64,000 bases of DNA from Pseudomonas japonica (GTDB lineage: Bacteria > Pseudomonadota > Gammaproteobacteria > Pseudomonadales > Pseudomonadaceae), in contig NZ_JAAMQU010000005.1 of NCBI RefSeq assembly GCF_013522925.1, positions 352,074 through 416,073 of the forward strand, read 5' to 3'. The position numbers and the translations under genes were made by a program. The notes under the pieces are model-generated. The model did not search any database and had not been told where the DNA came from. It saw only the letters and a list, made by a program, of their open reading frames with translations. Below are positions 35,961 through 44,982 of the stretch, one piece after another (positions within the stretch are counted from its first letter, which is position 1; every line of letters begins with the position of its first letter).

Positions 35961-36956
35961 GTGATGATGGCCAACACACAAGCTCCGTCCACATCCCTTG
36001 AGCAAATTCCCGAGGCAGCCGAAACCTTGCTGGCATTGATGCATGCCCAGGGCGAAGTCGCGCGGCTGAAGGAAAGGGAAGAGCTCTTCAGCGCCTTGCT
36101 GGTGAGCGTGAACGCCGTACTTTGGGCGTTCGACTGGGAAACCCAGCAGATGATCTACGTAAGCCCGGCTTATGAGCGGATCTTCGGTCGCTCCGCCGGG
36201 CTGCTGCTGGCCGATTACAACGAGTGGCGAGACAGCATTTATCCCGACGACCTGGATTATGCCGAGCGCAGCCTGGCCGAGGTGCTGGAAAAAGGCTCGA
36301 TAGAAGACCGGGAGTATCGAATTATCCGCGCGGACGGCCAGATCCGCTGGCTCAGCGACAAATGCTTCATCAGCCATCGCCCGGAATCCGGCCAGCGGGT
36401 GATCGTGGTTGGCATCGCTGAGGACATTACCGAAAAGAAGCATCTGGAAGGAGAGCTTCAGCGCCTCGCCACCACAGACGTGCTTACGCAAAGCAGCAAC
36501 CGGCGCCACTTCTTCGAGTGTGCCCACCGCGAATTCGAGCAGTCCCGGCTAAATGACACGCCCATGGCGTTCCTATTGCTGGATATCGATGACTTCAAGA
36601 TGATCAACGATACCTACGGCCACCAGGACGGCGACCTGGTGCTGCAGCGCATCGCGGAAAGCGGGAAGGCCGCGCTGCGCCGGGGTGATTTGTTCGGGCG
36701 TATCGGCGGCGAAGAGTTTGCGGCGGTATTCCCTGGCTGCGCGCCGGACATGGCGCGGCAGATCGCCGAACGGCTGCAACGCGAAGTGCAGCGCTTGAGC
36801 TTCAGCCAGAACGGAAAAACCTACGGCGTGACCGTGAGCCAGGGGCTGACTAACCTGAAGGCCGACGACGAGGCGCTGGACAACCTCTATTCGCGTGCGG
36901 ACGCGGCCATGTACCAGGCCAAACGGCAGGGCAAGAACCAGATCATCATGTCCTGA
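35961..36956 (+). CDS. PAS-GGDEF diguanylate cyclase
   Basis: A 331-residue cytoplasmic protein. A PAS domain (about 42-155, ending in the PAC motif VVVGIAEDITEKK) is followed by a GGDEF domain (about 165-331). The active-site loop is GGEEF (249-253), an accepted active variant, and an inhibitory RxxD site (R240, D243) lies five residues before it. No membrane segment is seen. It should make cyclic di-GMP under control of an unknown PAS ligand. That could affect the adhesin at the right end of the window, but no direct link is visible. Confidence 0.9.
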   Translation: MMMANTQAPSTSLEQIPEAAETLLALMHAQGEVARLKEREELFSALLVSVNAVLWAFDWETQQMIYVSPAYERIFGRSAGLLLADYNEWRDSIYPDDLDYAERSLAEVLEKGSIEDREYRIIRADGQIRWLSDKCFISHRPESGQRVIVVGIAEDITEKKHLEGELQRLATTDVLTQSSNRRHFFECAHREFEQSRLNDTPMAFLLLDIDDFKMINDTYGHQDGDLVLQRIAESGKAALRRGDLFGRIGGEEFAAVFPGCAPDMARQIAERLQREVQRLSFSQNGKTYGVTVSQGLTNLKADDEALDNLYSRADAAMYQAKRQGKNQIIMS

Positions 36957-36965
36957 GCTTCGCGT

Positions 36966-38174
36966 TCAGCCGTTCTTGCGTAATGCCGCAAGGCTTGCGG
37001 CATCCATGCCAAGCAGGCGCGCTGCTTTGCTCTCCGCTACAGGCTTGATGTCGTCCTCTGCAGCCAGGCTCGCCAGTTGGCCCGAGAGGTTCATCACCAG
37101 CGCCGGCTTGCCGTATACCCCCATCAATGCGTAAACCGAAGCAATGAGCTCGCGAAGGTCAAGCGGCAGCCGCCAGCGGGCGCGCAGCGCCGAGCCAAAG
37201 TTCGCGCCGAACCGTTGGATAACACTTTCAACCTGCCCCTCTTCCAGCTTGCCGCCGGCCAGCTTCCATTCGTGGAGCGTGCGCAATAGCGCCAGCTCGC
37301 CCAACCGATGCAACAGGCCGGCGCAATAGCAAATCTCCTGGTCGATACCCTGTTGGCGAGCCAGGGTTCGCGCCAGCTCCGCCGTAGCCAGGGAACGCTT
37401 CCAGAACATCTGGGCGTGGTCTGTCAGCTGTGGGTCGTCCAGCCTTGCGCTGCGCTTGAGCGCCATTCCCAGAATAAGGTTCATGCTTTGGGTCGCGCCC
37501 AATCGTGTCAGCGCCTGCATCAACGTGGTAACCGGGCCTTCACGATGGCGAGCGGCACTGTTGGCCGCGGCTAGCAGCACGGCGGTGATTTGCGGGTCGG
37601 TACGGATATCCTCCTCGAGCAACCGAAGGTTCAGCGTGCGGGCCTTGAGGCTGCGCACAACGGCATCATGGACCTCGTTCATCACCGGTGCGCCATCCGA
37701 GGCCTCGCGGCGCATTTCAAGAAAGCTGTCCAACTTGAGCCCCGGTAATACGGGCGGGATTTCGCAGATTACGTGCTCACCCTCATCCAGCAGCAGCGCA
37801 CTCAAGCGTTCGCGCAGGGCTTCGAAATTCACCGGTTTGGTGAGGTAGGCGGTTGGGGCCAGGGGCACTGCCTCGCGCACGCTGGTGCTGTCACCGCGGC
37901 TACTGAGCAGGATAAAGGGCAAGCCAGGCACGCTTTTATTGCCGCGACGTACGTGGCGCAATAGCTCCAGGCCGTCGGTGCCCGGCAGCTCACGGCTGGC
38001 GATGATGAGGTCTGGCGGTGTGCCCAGCGCCTGCATCGCCTGCTTGCCATCTTCATACACCTCTACCCTCGCGTCGCAACGCACGCTGAGCAGCAGTTGC
38101 ATGAGCAGGTCACGGCTCCAGGGGTCTGCTTCGGCGATCAGCACCCGGGGCACGGCATTTGATGGTCCAGTCAT
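36966..38174 (-). CDS. Degenerate receiver plus HDOD-domain protein
   Basis: A 402-residue signalling protein. Residues 8-128 have a CheY-like fold (VLIAEADPWSRDLL start, GTDGLELLRHVR, Lys113 in LTKPVN). At the phospho-acceptor position, however, the sequence reads PDLIIASRELPG, placing Ser60 where Asp is expected. Residues from about 150 to 345 are an HDOD domain (ADPQIT-like TDPQITAVLLAAANSAARH, then CYCAGLLHRLGELALL). I chose the ATG at 38174, with GGAG 9 bases upstream, over a TTG. It is convergent with the diguanylate cyclase. It probably works by phosphorylation-independent interaction. Confidence 0.85.
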   Translation of the reverse strand: MTGPSNAVPRVLIAEADPWSRDLLMQLLLSVRCDARVEVYEDGKQAMQALGTPPDLIIASRELPGTDGLELLRHVRRGNKSVPGLPFILLSSRGDSTSVREAVPLAPTAYLTKPVNFEALRERLSALLLDEGEHVICEIPPVLPGLKLDSFLEMRREASDGAPVMNEVHDAVVRSLKARTLNLRLLEEDIRTDPQITAVLLAAANSAARHREGPVTTLMQALTRLGATQSMNLILGMALKRSARLDDPQLTDHAQMFWKRSLATAELARTLARQQGIDQEICYCAGLLHRLGELALLRTLHEWKLAGGKLEEGQVESVIQRFGANFGSALRARWRLPLDLRELIASVYALMGVYGKPALVMNLSGQLASLAAEDDIKPVAESKAARLLGMDAASLAALRKNG

Positions 38175-38252
38175 CGAACATCTCTCCAATGGGCGGTACT
38201 GCGGTACCCGGCCACTAGAGATTTATAGGCGCCTATCCTCGGTTCTCCAAGT

Positions 38253-38276
38253 AAAAAACCCGCCTTTTGGCGGGTT
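38253..38276 (-). terminator. Rho-independent terminator of gabT
   Basis: An 8-bp stem (AACCCGCC 38257-38264, GGCGGGTT 38269-38276) with a TTTT/AAAA loop and a run of six T residues on the minus strand (38253-38258), 25 bp beyond the gabT stop. Confidence 0.9.
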
Positions 38277-38301
38277 CTTCACAGTACGAGCAAGGCTTGC
38301 C

Positions 38302-39579
38302 TTACAGCTCGGCGAAGCACTCTTCGAGAATGGCCAGGCCCTTCTCCAGTTGCTCGTCCGGCGCGGTCAGCGGCACGAGAATCCGCAGCACGTTGCCGTA
38401 GGTACCACACGACAGCAGGATCAGGCCTTTTTCACGCGCCTTGGCCACAACCTGGGCCACTGCAGCAGCGTTAGGCTTGTGGCTATCGCCGCCTTCGAAC
38501 AGCTCTACGGCGATCATCGCACCCAGGCCGCGCACATCGCCGATCACTGGGTACTTGGCCTGAATGGCGCGCAGGCGCGACGTCAGGTGTTCGGCAACGT
38601 CCTGGCAGCGCTGCAGCAGCTTCTCTTCCTCGAACACTTCCATTACCGCCAGGGCAGCGGCGCAGCCCAGCGGGCTACCGGCATAGGTGCCACCCAGGCC
38701 GCCGGGAGCGATGGCGTCCATGATTTCGGCCTTGCCGCAAACGCCGGCCAGGGGGAAACCACCGGCGATGGATTTGGCGAAGGTGGTCAGGTCCGGGGTT
38801 ACACCCATCTGTTCCATGGCGAAGAAGGTACCGGTACGGCCAGCGCCGGTTTGCACTTCGTCGGCGATCAGCAGAATGCCGTGCTGGTCACACAGCGCGC
38901 GCAGGCGCTTCATGAACTCTTTCGGGGCTACATAGAAGCCACCTTCGCCTTGGACCGGCTCAATGATGATCGCGGCGATATCACGTGGCTCGGCGTCGTT
39001 CTTGAAGATACGCTCGATGCTGGCGATGGAGTCGTCAACGCTCACGCCGTGCAGCTCGCACGGGAACTGAGCGCGGAAGATGCCGCCTGGCATCAAGCCC
39101 ATGCCGGCAGAGTACGGCACAACCTTGCCGGTAAGGCCCAGGGTCATCATGGTGCGGCCGTGGTAGCCGCCGGTGAAGGCGATCACGCCAGCACGGCCAG
39201 TAGCGGCACGGGCAATCTTCACGGCGTTTTCAACGGCTTCGGAGCCGGTGGTCACCAGCAGGGTTTTCTTGGCGAAATCACCTGGCACCTTGGCGTTGAT
39301 TTTTTCGCACAGCTCGACGTAAGGCTCGTAGGCCAGTACCTGGAAGCAGGTGTGGGTCAGCTTGTGCAGCTGGGCTTCGACCGCTGCGATGATTTTCGGG
39401 TGCAGGTGACCGGTGTTCAGCACCGCGATGCCGCCGGCGAAGTCGATGAATTCGCGACCTTCAACATCGGTAACGGTGGAGTTTTTCGCGTGATCGGCAA
39501 AGATCGGGTGGATCTGCCCTACGCCGCGGGGAACAGCGGCCATGCGGCGCTGCATCAGGGATTCGTTGGTCTTGCTCAT
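38302..39579 (-). CDS. gabT: 4-aminobutyrate aminotransferase GabT
   Basis: A 425-residue class III PLP aminotransferase that converts GABA and 2-oxoglutarate to succinate semialdehyde and glutamate. The PLP lysine is Lys269 in LTTFAKSIAGGFPLAG (268 in E. coli). The cofactor stretch is TGSEAVENAVKIARAATGR, and IIIEPVQGEGGF and DEVQTGAGRTG are family hallmarks. It follows gabD by 120 bp in the same direction. It may also act on 5-aminovalerate in P. putida. Confidence 0.95.
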   Translation of the reverse strand: MSKTNESLMQRRMAAVPRGVGQIHPIFADHAKNSTVTDVEGREFIDFAGGIAVLNTGHLHPKIIAAVEAQLHKLTHTCFQVLAYEPYVELCEKINAKVPGDFAKKTLLVTTGSEAVENAVKIARAATGRAGVIAFTGGYHGRTMMTLGLTGKVVPYSAGMGLMPGGIFRAQFPCELHGVSVDDSIASIERIFKNDAEPRDIAAIIIEPVQGEGGFYVAPKEFMKRLRALCDQHGILLIADEVQTGAGRTGTFFAMEQMGVTPDLTTFAKSIAGGFPLAGVCGKAEIMDAIAPGGLGGTYAGSPLGCAAALAVMEVFEEEKLLQRCQDVAEHLTSRLRAIQAKYPVIGDVRGLGAMIAVELFEGGDSHKPNAAAVAQVVAKAREKGLILLSCGTYGNVLRILVPLTAPDEQLEKGLAILEECFAEL

Positions 39580-39699
39580 GAAAACTCCTCAATCGCCGCT
39601 CATCGGCGGCGCTGATCAGGATGGCACCGCGACAAGCCTGGGCAGCATGCGATGATCGACTGCCCAGCGGTACTCAGTGCCCAGTTGTGGCTGCCGGCG

Positions 39700-41142
39700 T
39701 TATACGCTCAGGCAGAGGTATTTGATTTCCAGGTAATCTTCGATGCCGTACTTGGAACCTTCGCGTCCCAGGCCCGAGGCTTTCACGCCACCGAACGGCG
39801 CTACTTCGTTGGAGATAAGGCCGGTGTTGATGCCCACCATGCCGTACTCCAGTGCCTCGGCGACACGGAACACACGGCTAAGGTCGCGGGCATAGAAGTA
39901 CGAAGCCAGGCCAAACTCGGTGTCGTTGGCCGCCGCAATCACTTCGGCCTCATCCTTGAAGCGGAACAGCGGGGCCAGCGGGCCGAAGGTCTCTTCCTTC
40001 GCCACGGCGGCGGTAGCCGGTACGTTCAGCAGCACGGTGGGTTCGAAGAAGTTGCCTTCCATCTGATTGCCGCCAGTGAGCACAGTGGCGCCTTTGCTCA
40101 GCGCGTCGGCGATGTGTTCCTTGACCTTGGCCACGGCTTTCTCGTCGATCATCGGGCCAGTAGTGGTGCCCTCTTCCAGGCCGTTACCGATCTTCAGCTT
40201 GGCAACCGCGGCCTTGAGCTTCTCGGCGAAGACGTCGTAGACGGCATCCTGTACATAGATGCGGTTGGCGCACACGCAGGTCTGGCCGTTGTTGCGGTAC
40301 TTGGAAATCATCGCGCCTTCTACTGCCTTATCCAGGTCAGCGTCGTCGAACACGATGAAGGGTGCGTTGCCGCCCAGCTCCAGGGACACCTTCTTGATGT
40401 CTGCGGCGCACTCGGCCATCAGCTGGCGGCCAATGTCGGTGGAGCCGGTGAACGAAAGCTTGCGAACGATCGGGTTACTGGTCAGCTCGCTGCCCACTTC
40501 GCCAGCGCTGCCGGTGACCACGTTGAACACGCCTTTCGGAATGCCAGCGCGCTCAGCCAGCTCGGCCAGGGCCAGCGCCGAGTAAGGGGTTTGCGACGCA
40601 GGCTTGAGCACCATGGTGCAACCTGCGGCCAAGGCCGGGCCGGCCTTGCGGGTGATCATTGCCGCCGGGAAGTTCCACGGAGTGATAGCAGCGGTTACGC
40701 CGATGGGCTGCTTGAGCACGATCAGGCGCTTGTCTGGCTGGTGGCCAGGGATCACGTCGCCATACACGCGCTTGGCTTCTTCAGCGAACCATTCCAGGAA
40801 GGAAGCGGCATAGGCGATCTCGCCCTTGGCCTCGGCCAGCGGCTTGCCCTGCTCAAGGGTCATCAGACGGCCCAGGTCTTCCTGGTTTTCGAGCATCAGC
40901 TCGTACCAGCGGCGCAGCTTCGCCGCACGTTCCTTGGCCGTCAGGGCACGCCACGCCGGCAGCGCACGGTCAGCCGCCTCGATGGCGCGGCGGGTTTCGG
41001 CCTTGCCCATCTTCGGCACGCTGCCGAGGATCTCACCCGTAGCCGGGTTGTTGACCTTGAGGGTCTGGCCGCTGTCGGCGTCCGCCCAGGCACCATCTAC
41101 GTAGGCCTGTTGGCGGAACAGTTGGGCGTCTTTAAGCTGCAT
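39700..41142 (-). CDS. gabD: Succinate-semialdehyde dehydrogenase GabD
   Basis: A 480-residue NADP-type aldehyde dehydrogenase. The catalytic Cys289 is in NNGQTCVCANRIYVQ, and the second Cys291 is the redox-switch partner known from E. coli GabD. The general base is Glu255 in SLELGGNAP, and FTGSTDIGRQLM is the NAD(P)-binding turn. The ATG at 41142 has GGGAG 6 bases upstream. It is the first gene of gabDT, preceded by a perfect 20-bp palindrome at 41209-41228. Confidence 0.95.
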   Translation of the reverse strand: MQLKDAQLFRQQAYVDGAWADADSGQTLKVNNPATGEILGSVPKMGKAETRRAIEAADRALPAWRALTAKERAAKLRRWYELMLENQEDLGRLMTLEQGKPLAEAKGEIAYAASFLEWFAEEAKRVYGDVIPGHQPDKRLIVLKQPIGVTAAITPWNFPAAMITRKAGPALAAGCTMVLKPASQTPYSALALAELAERAGIPKGVFNVVTGSAGEVGSELTSNPIVRKLSFTGSTDIGRQLMAECAADIKKVSLELGGNAPFIVFDDADLDKAVEGAMISKYRNNGQTCVCANRIYVQDAVYDVFAEKLKAAVAKLKIGNGLEEGTTTGPMIDEKAVAKVKEHIADALSKGATVLTGGNQMEGNFFEPTVLLNVPATAAVAKEETFGPLAPLFRFKDEAEVIAAANDTEFGLASYFYARDLSRVFRVAEALEYGMVGINTGLISNEVAPFGGVKASGLGREGSKYGIEDYLEIKYLCLSV

Positions 41143-41208
41143 GTCGGCTCCCTTGGCTGGTTTCACCTTGGCGAAACCCGAAGTGGACGGGGGTTGCCCG
41201 AGGTATGG

Positions 41209-41228
41209 GCGTTTGAAATCTCAAACGC
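41209..41228. promoter_or_regulatory. 20-bp perfect palindrome upstream of gabD, candidate operator
   Basis: GCGTTTGA-AATC-TCAAACGC, an 8-4-8 perfect inverted repeat 67 bp before the gabD start. A second inverted repeat (TGTTC, 8-nt spacer, GAACA) lies at 41262-41279. The binding protein is unknown. Confidence 0.45.
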
Positions 41229-41398
41229 ATCGTAGGATCTGGGGCGTAAAAGGACAATAGCTGTTCGAAAAAAAGAACATGCGCGTGCACAGGTAAGTGG
41301 CTTTCCCTTTAACCGGCAGCGCTTACACACCGCGAAACGATGCGTAGCTCGTCAGCATAGACGGGCACCGCTGACATGGGTATCATGGCGCCCGCGTT

Positions 41399-41475
41399 GC
41401 ACTCGTAGCTCAGCTGGATAGAGTACTGCCCTCCGAAGGCAGGGGTCATGGGTTCGAATCCCGTCGAGTGCGCCA
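41399..41475 (+). tRNA. tRNA-Arg (anticodon CCG)
   Basis: A 77-nt cloverleaf. The acceptor arms are GCACTCG and CGAGTGC, the D-arm is AGCTCAGCTGGATAGAGT, the anticodon stem-loop is CTGCC-CTCCGAA-GGCAG, and the T-arm contains GGTTCGAATCC. CCA is encoded at the end. It reads codon CGG. A terminator follows 14 bp downstream. Confidence 0.97.
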
Positions 41476-41488
41476 TCTTCTTCAAAAG

Positions 41489-41515
41489 GCTCAGGTGAAA
41501 ACCTGGGCTTTTTTT
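41489..41515 (+). terminator. Rho-independent terminator of tRNA-Arg
   Basis: GCTCAGGT and ACCTGGGC form an 8-bp stem with one G-T pair and a GAAA loop, followed by a T-run (41509-41515). Confidence 0.85.
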
Positions 41516-41735
41516 GTGTCCGGGGTTCGCGCTCTGATAGAAGCGTGTTCACTAGTTCAGCAACCCGTTGAGAGCGGGACGCTCTCGGGACTAAGCAGGG
41601 ACCAAGTAGGGACCAAGTCGCCTTCTAGGAGAAACGAGCCGAAACGCGTCGTTCCATGCGGCGAGAGGAGTCGCGCGACGCCATTGCCTCCAAAAGAGCC
41701 CAGACAAAACCCAGGCCCTTTTATCGCCTACCCCC
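41516..41735. other. Non-coding gap after tRNA-Arg with short repeats
   Basis: No gene is seen in 220 bp. It holds a perfect inverted repeat GAGAGCG-GGA-CGCTCTC (41570-41586) and a perfect 11-bp tandem repeat of AGGGACCAAGT (41597-41618). The site is a common type for integration of mobile elements, but no integrase and no second copy of the tRNA end is visible. Confidence 0.5.
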
Positions 41736-43211
41736 TCAATGCCGCCCAACCGCCCCCATCAAAAACTGCGCGAACTGCTCGACTGTCATCTTCTGCCCAT
41801 TGAAGTCTACGTTGCCGGCTTCGTAGCGCAGCGACGAGACGATGTTTTCGCCCTCAAGTTTTGCCAGCCCTTGCAGCGTGGCCATGGTGGAAGCAAGGTT
41901 GGCGGCGCCGTCGGCGTTCTGCTTCAGAGCCACAGGGTCCGTCAGGCCGCCCAGATGGCCTTGAACGGTAACGAGGTCGCGGATGGTGCCTTTGGCCACG
42001 GACAGCTGCGCGTCGACCTTGGAGACCATTTGTTGCGCCAGTAACTCACCCGGCAGGTCGAGGTTCGCGGGGCGCGCGAGGTCGAGGGAAACGTTGAGAT
42101 GGCTCTCGCCCGTGGCGGTTTTCAGCCCCAGCGGTTGCAGCTCCACATGAGGCCGGCCATCCAGAAGCTTTTCGAGGTTGGTTTGCAGTTCCGCCTGCTG
42201 CGTTGGCGTCAGTTGCAGCCGCAGCGGCACTTGCGCCTGAGACGCCGCCGCTGCCTGGGGCGCGACCACGTACTGATAAAAATGCGTAAGGTTGCGGCTG
42301 GCTTCGATGTCCAGGTTATCGAACACCCAGCGCATCTGCCCACTGCCGATGGGCTTGTCGCCAATGCTCACGGCCTCGAAGCGGTAGTCTCCCGAACCCT
42401 TGAGCTTGCCGCTCAGCTCTTCGAGCGAGCCCTCGGCGGTGAGGTTGTTCACCTTGAACAATGGTTTGCCGGGCGCGGTAGCGGCCATGCTGTCGATGCG
42501 CAGCGAACTGTTGCCCAGATAGAAGTCCGAAGCGCCCTTGATACCACCGGTGTGGAATTTGAAGCCTTGCATCAACAAGGTCATCGGCCGTGCAGGGTCG
42601 CTGGCGGTGAATTCGAGGCTGTCCGTTTGAACGTCCACCTCCAGCTTCTTCGCATCGAGGCTGCCGCGCTGCACCCCTTGCATACCGGAAAACTTGAACG
42701 TGCCCTGCGGCGCCTGCCATTGGCCGGGCAGTATGTTTACCTGGCTTTCCAGGTTACGGCTATAGCTGATAGCGGCGTGCGCCTGGACCGGGGATTCGCC
42801 CGGCGGCGTGCCAAACAGTTGAGCCAGGCCGTCGCTTCCCTGCACGCGTACATTCATCGCAACCATCACCGGCAGCAACTTCAGCTGCTTCACGCGGGAC
42901 CATGGGAACGGGCCGTGCTCGATGTCCGCCACGGAATCGACCTGCAAAGGCTGCCCGCCGTTGAAACCCGGGCTTTGCACGGTCATCACGTAGTGGGCGG
43001 TACTGGTGAACAGCCTGCGCTCGAAACTCGTCATCTCGAGGGTGCCTGTGGCGCCATAGCCCGCCAGCGCCTCTTTGAACTGCTTGTTGCCGTCGACCAC
43101 CTGCTGGCGCAGCAAAGGCTCGACTTGCGTACCGGTGTACCACGCCACGCCGGTGGTGCCTGCGGCGATGATGATCAGGGCGCCAACGGCGATAGGTAGG
43201 GTTTTGCTCAT
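41736..43211 (-). CDS. DUF945 (YdgA-type) family protein
   Basis: A 491-residue protein anchored by an N-terminal transmembrane helix (SKTLPIAVGALIIIAAGTTGVAWY, about residues 2-25); the rest is probably periplasmic. The opening after the helix, TGTQVEPLLRQQVVDGNKQF, and the C-terminal AQFLMGAVGRH fit the DUF945 family of E. coli YdgA. The function of the family is not settled. The ATG at 43211 has AGGAG 10 bases before it, and the longer frame lacks support. It stands alone on this strand. Confidence 0.8.
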   Translation of the reverse strand: MSKTLPIAVGALIIIAAGTTGVAWYTGTQVEPLLRQQVVDGNKQFKEALAGYGATGTLEMTSFERRLFTSTAHYVMTVQSPGFNGGQPLQVDSVADIEHGPFPWSRVKQLKLLPVMVAMNVRVQGSDGLAQLFGTPPGESPVQAHAAISYSRNLESQVNILPGQWQAPQGTFKFSGMQGVQRGSLDAKKLEVDVQTDSLEFTASDPARPMTLLMQGFKFHTGGIKGASDFYLGNSSLRIDSMAATAPGKPLFKVNNLTAEGSLEELSGKLKGSGDYRFEAVSIGDKPIGSGQMRWVFDNLDIEASRNLTHFYQYVVAPQAAAASQAQVPLRLQLTPTQQAELQTNLEKLLDGRPHVELQPLGLKTATGESHLNVSLDLARPANLDLPGELLAQQMVSKVDAQLSVAKGTIRDLVTVQGHLGGLTDPVALKQNADGAANLASTMATLQGLAKLEGENIVSSLRYEAGNVDFNGQKMTVEQFAQFLMGAVGRH

Positions 43212-43497
43212 GGGAAAAGCTGCTCCTTGCGTTAAGCCGCACAGCTTTCCATGAAAGCGACCGGAAGGCACGAACGGCGTATCGATTCGGGGCAATTACT
43301 GCCCTGGATCAATAACAGGATGTGTCAACAACGGCACAGTGTGGCGGCGAGGCGTGGCGGCGTTGGCACAGCGATCACTACCCTTGCCCCTACCCCGCCC
43401 GCGCCAGAGCCTTCCATGGAGCTGGCTCAGGGTTTGCTCGACAGGCAGTGCGTCGAGACGCGCGTTGTTCTTCAGATCCCTTCCAAAGGAACGATCC

Positions 43498-44523
43498 ATG
43501 ACTACAACAATGAAAGCCGCCGTCGTTCATGCCTTCGGGCAACCGCTGTCCATTCGGGAAGTTCCCGTGCCCCAGCCGGGCCCAGGGCAGTTGCTGGTGA
43601 AGATCGCCGCATCCGGCGTGTGCCATACCGACCTGCATGCCGCCGAAGGGGACTGGCCGGTCAAACCCAACCCGCCGTTCATCCCGGGCCACGAAGGCGT
43701 GGGCCATGTGGTGGCGGTAGGCGCCGGGGTCAAGCACGTGAAAGAAGGGGACCGCGTTGGCGTACCTTGGCTGTATTCCACCTGCGGCCACTGCGAGCAC
43801 TGCCTGGGGGGCTGGGAAACGTTGTGCGAAACCCAGCAGAACACCGGCTATTCGGTGAACGGTGGCTTTGCCGAATACGCCCTCGCTGATGCCAACTACG
43901 TGGGCCGCTTGCCCGACAACGTCGGCTTTGTGGAGATAGCCCCGGTGCTGTGCGCGGGCGTCACGGTGTACAAGGGCCTGAAAATGACCGAAACCAAGCC
44001 TGGGCAGTGGGTCGTGATTTCCGGCATTGGTGGCCTTGGCCATATGGCGGTGCAATACGCCAAGGCCATGGGGATGAACGTAGCGGCTGTGGATATCGAC
44101 GACGGCAAGCTGGAGCTCGCTCGCCGCCTGGGTGCCGAGGTGACCGTGAATGCCCGTGAGCTGGACCCGGCGCGCTACCTCAAGGAGCAGATCGGCGGCG
44201 CCCATGGGGCATTGGTCACGGCGGTGTCGCCAAAGGCCTTCGAGCAGGCCATGGGGATGACGCGCCGTGGTGGCACCATTGCGCTCAACGGCCTGCCGCC
44301 CGGTGACTTCCCCCTTTCGATCTTCGACATGGTGCTTAATGGCACCACGGTAAGGGGCTCGATCGTGGGCACCCGACAGGACCTGCAAGAGGCGCTGGAT
44401 TTTGCTGGCGAAGGCAAGGTGCGGGCGACGGTGAGCACTGACCGCCTGGAGAATATCAACGATGTTTTCGAGCAGATGCGCCAAGGCAAGATCGAGGGCC
44501 GCGTGGTGATCGATATGCAGTGA
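43498..44523 (+). CDS. adhP: Zinc-dependent alcohol dehydrogenase AdhP
   Basis: A 341-residue medium-chain dehydrogenase for ethanol and related alcohols with NAD. Zinc ligands are visible: Cys42 and His65 of the catalytic site, and Cys96, Cys99, Cys102 and Cys110 of the structural site ([15 protein letters not shown]). The cofactor loop is [28 protein letters not shown] is the AdhP-typical stretch. The ATG at 43498 has AAAGGA upstream. It is convergent with the cyd operon. Confidence 0.93.
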   Translation: MTTTMKAAVVHAFGQPLSIREVPVPQPGPGQLLVKIAASGVCHTDLHAAEGDWPVKPNPPFIPGHEGVGHVVAVGAGVKHVKEGDRVGVPWLYSTCGHCEHCLGGWETLCETQQNTGYSVNGGFAEYALADANYVGRLPDNVGFVEIAPVLCAGVTVYKGLKMTETKPGQWVVISGIGGLGHMAVQYAKAMGMNVAAVDIDDGKLELARRLGAEVTVNARELDPARYLKEQIGGAHGALVTAVSPKAFEQAMGMTRRGGTIALNGLPPGDFPLSIFDMVLNGTTVRGSIVGTRQDLQEALDFAGEGKVRATVSTDRLENINDVFEQMRQGKIEGRVVIDMQ

Positions 44524-44577
44524 CCCCTGCCGCTGTACCGGCGCTGCGGCTGAATAACCGCGGCGCCCGCAAGCCGT

Positions 44578-44874
44578 TCAGGTAAGCAGCAGGTAACCCA
44601 TCAGCATCAACGGCCAAGCCACCACGGGGCTGAACAACCCACGCCAAACCAGTGCCCGTGGATCAAAGCCCACACCGTGCACAAAGCCTGCGCTGATACC
44701 CCACATCGCCAAGGCCAGCAGGCCATGGCTATAGCGGCCATCCGCGTCGAGCAGCGCCAGCGGGTGCAGCAGCATTACCAGGCTAAGCGGCACTGCCAGC
44801 AGCAACGACAGTACACGGCTGGGCGTGGACGCCAGGCTGCGGGCAACCAGCGACCTAGCGTTCATCCTGTGCAT
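44578..44874 (-). CDS. ybgE: Cyd operon protein YbgE
   Basis: A 98-residue membrane protein with three hydrophobic segments (LLLAVPLSLVMLLHP, GLLALAMWGISAGFVHGVGF, WPLMLMGYLLL). The HGVGFDP-like stretch and position after cydX match YbgE, whose function is unknown. The start lies inside cydX in another frame. ATG 44874 has GGAG 4 bases upstream and ATG 44865 is the alternative (95 residues). A longer frame from 44949 is not credible. Confidence 0.75.
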   Translation of the reverse strand: MHRMNARSLVARSLASTPSRVLSLLLAVPLSLVMLLHPLALLDADGRYSHGLLALAMWGISAGFVHGVGFDPRALVWRGLFSPVVAWPLMLMGYLLLT

Positions 44875-44971
44875 CCCGCTCCAGGCAACCCGCCCCCTCC
44901 AGCCACAGGGCATTGATGATTCCAAAGCTGCAGGCGAGCAGTACGCCAAGCATCCAGGCGAAATACCACAT
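44855..44971 (-). CDS. cydX: CydX, small subunit of cytochrome bd oxidase
   Basis: A 38-residue single-helix protein, translated by hand (start MWYFAWMLGVLLAC, end CLERDAQDER). W-Y-F-A-W-x-L-G and the following hydrophobic stretch FGIINALWLE are the CydX signature. It lies 11 bp after cydB and overlaps ybgE. CydX stabilises the hemes of the CydAB complex. Its length matches E. coli CydX (37). Confidence 0.92.
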   Translation of the reverse strand: MWYFAWMLGVLLACSFGIINALWLEGAGCLERDAQDER

Positions 44972-44982
44972 GGTCAGGCTCC

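Noticed and set aside
41352..41552. Minus-strand 66-codon frame over the tRNA (contains GIRTHDP)
   Set aside because: It is the well-known spurious translation of tRNA DNA, and it covers tRNA-Arg and its terminator.
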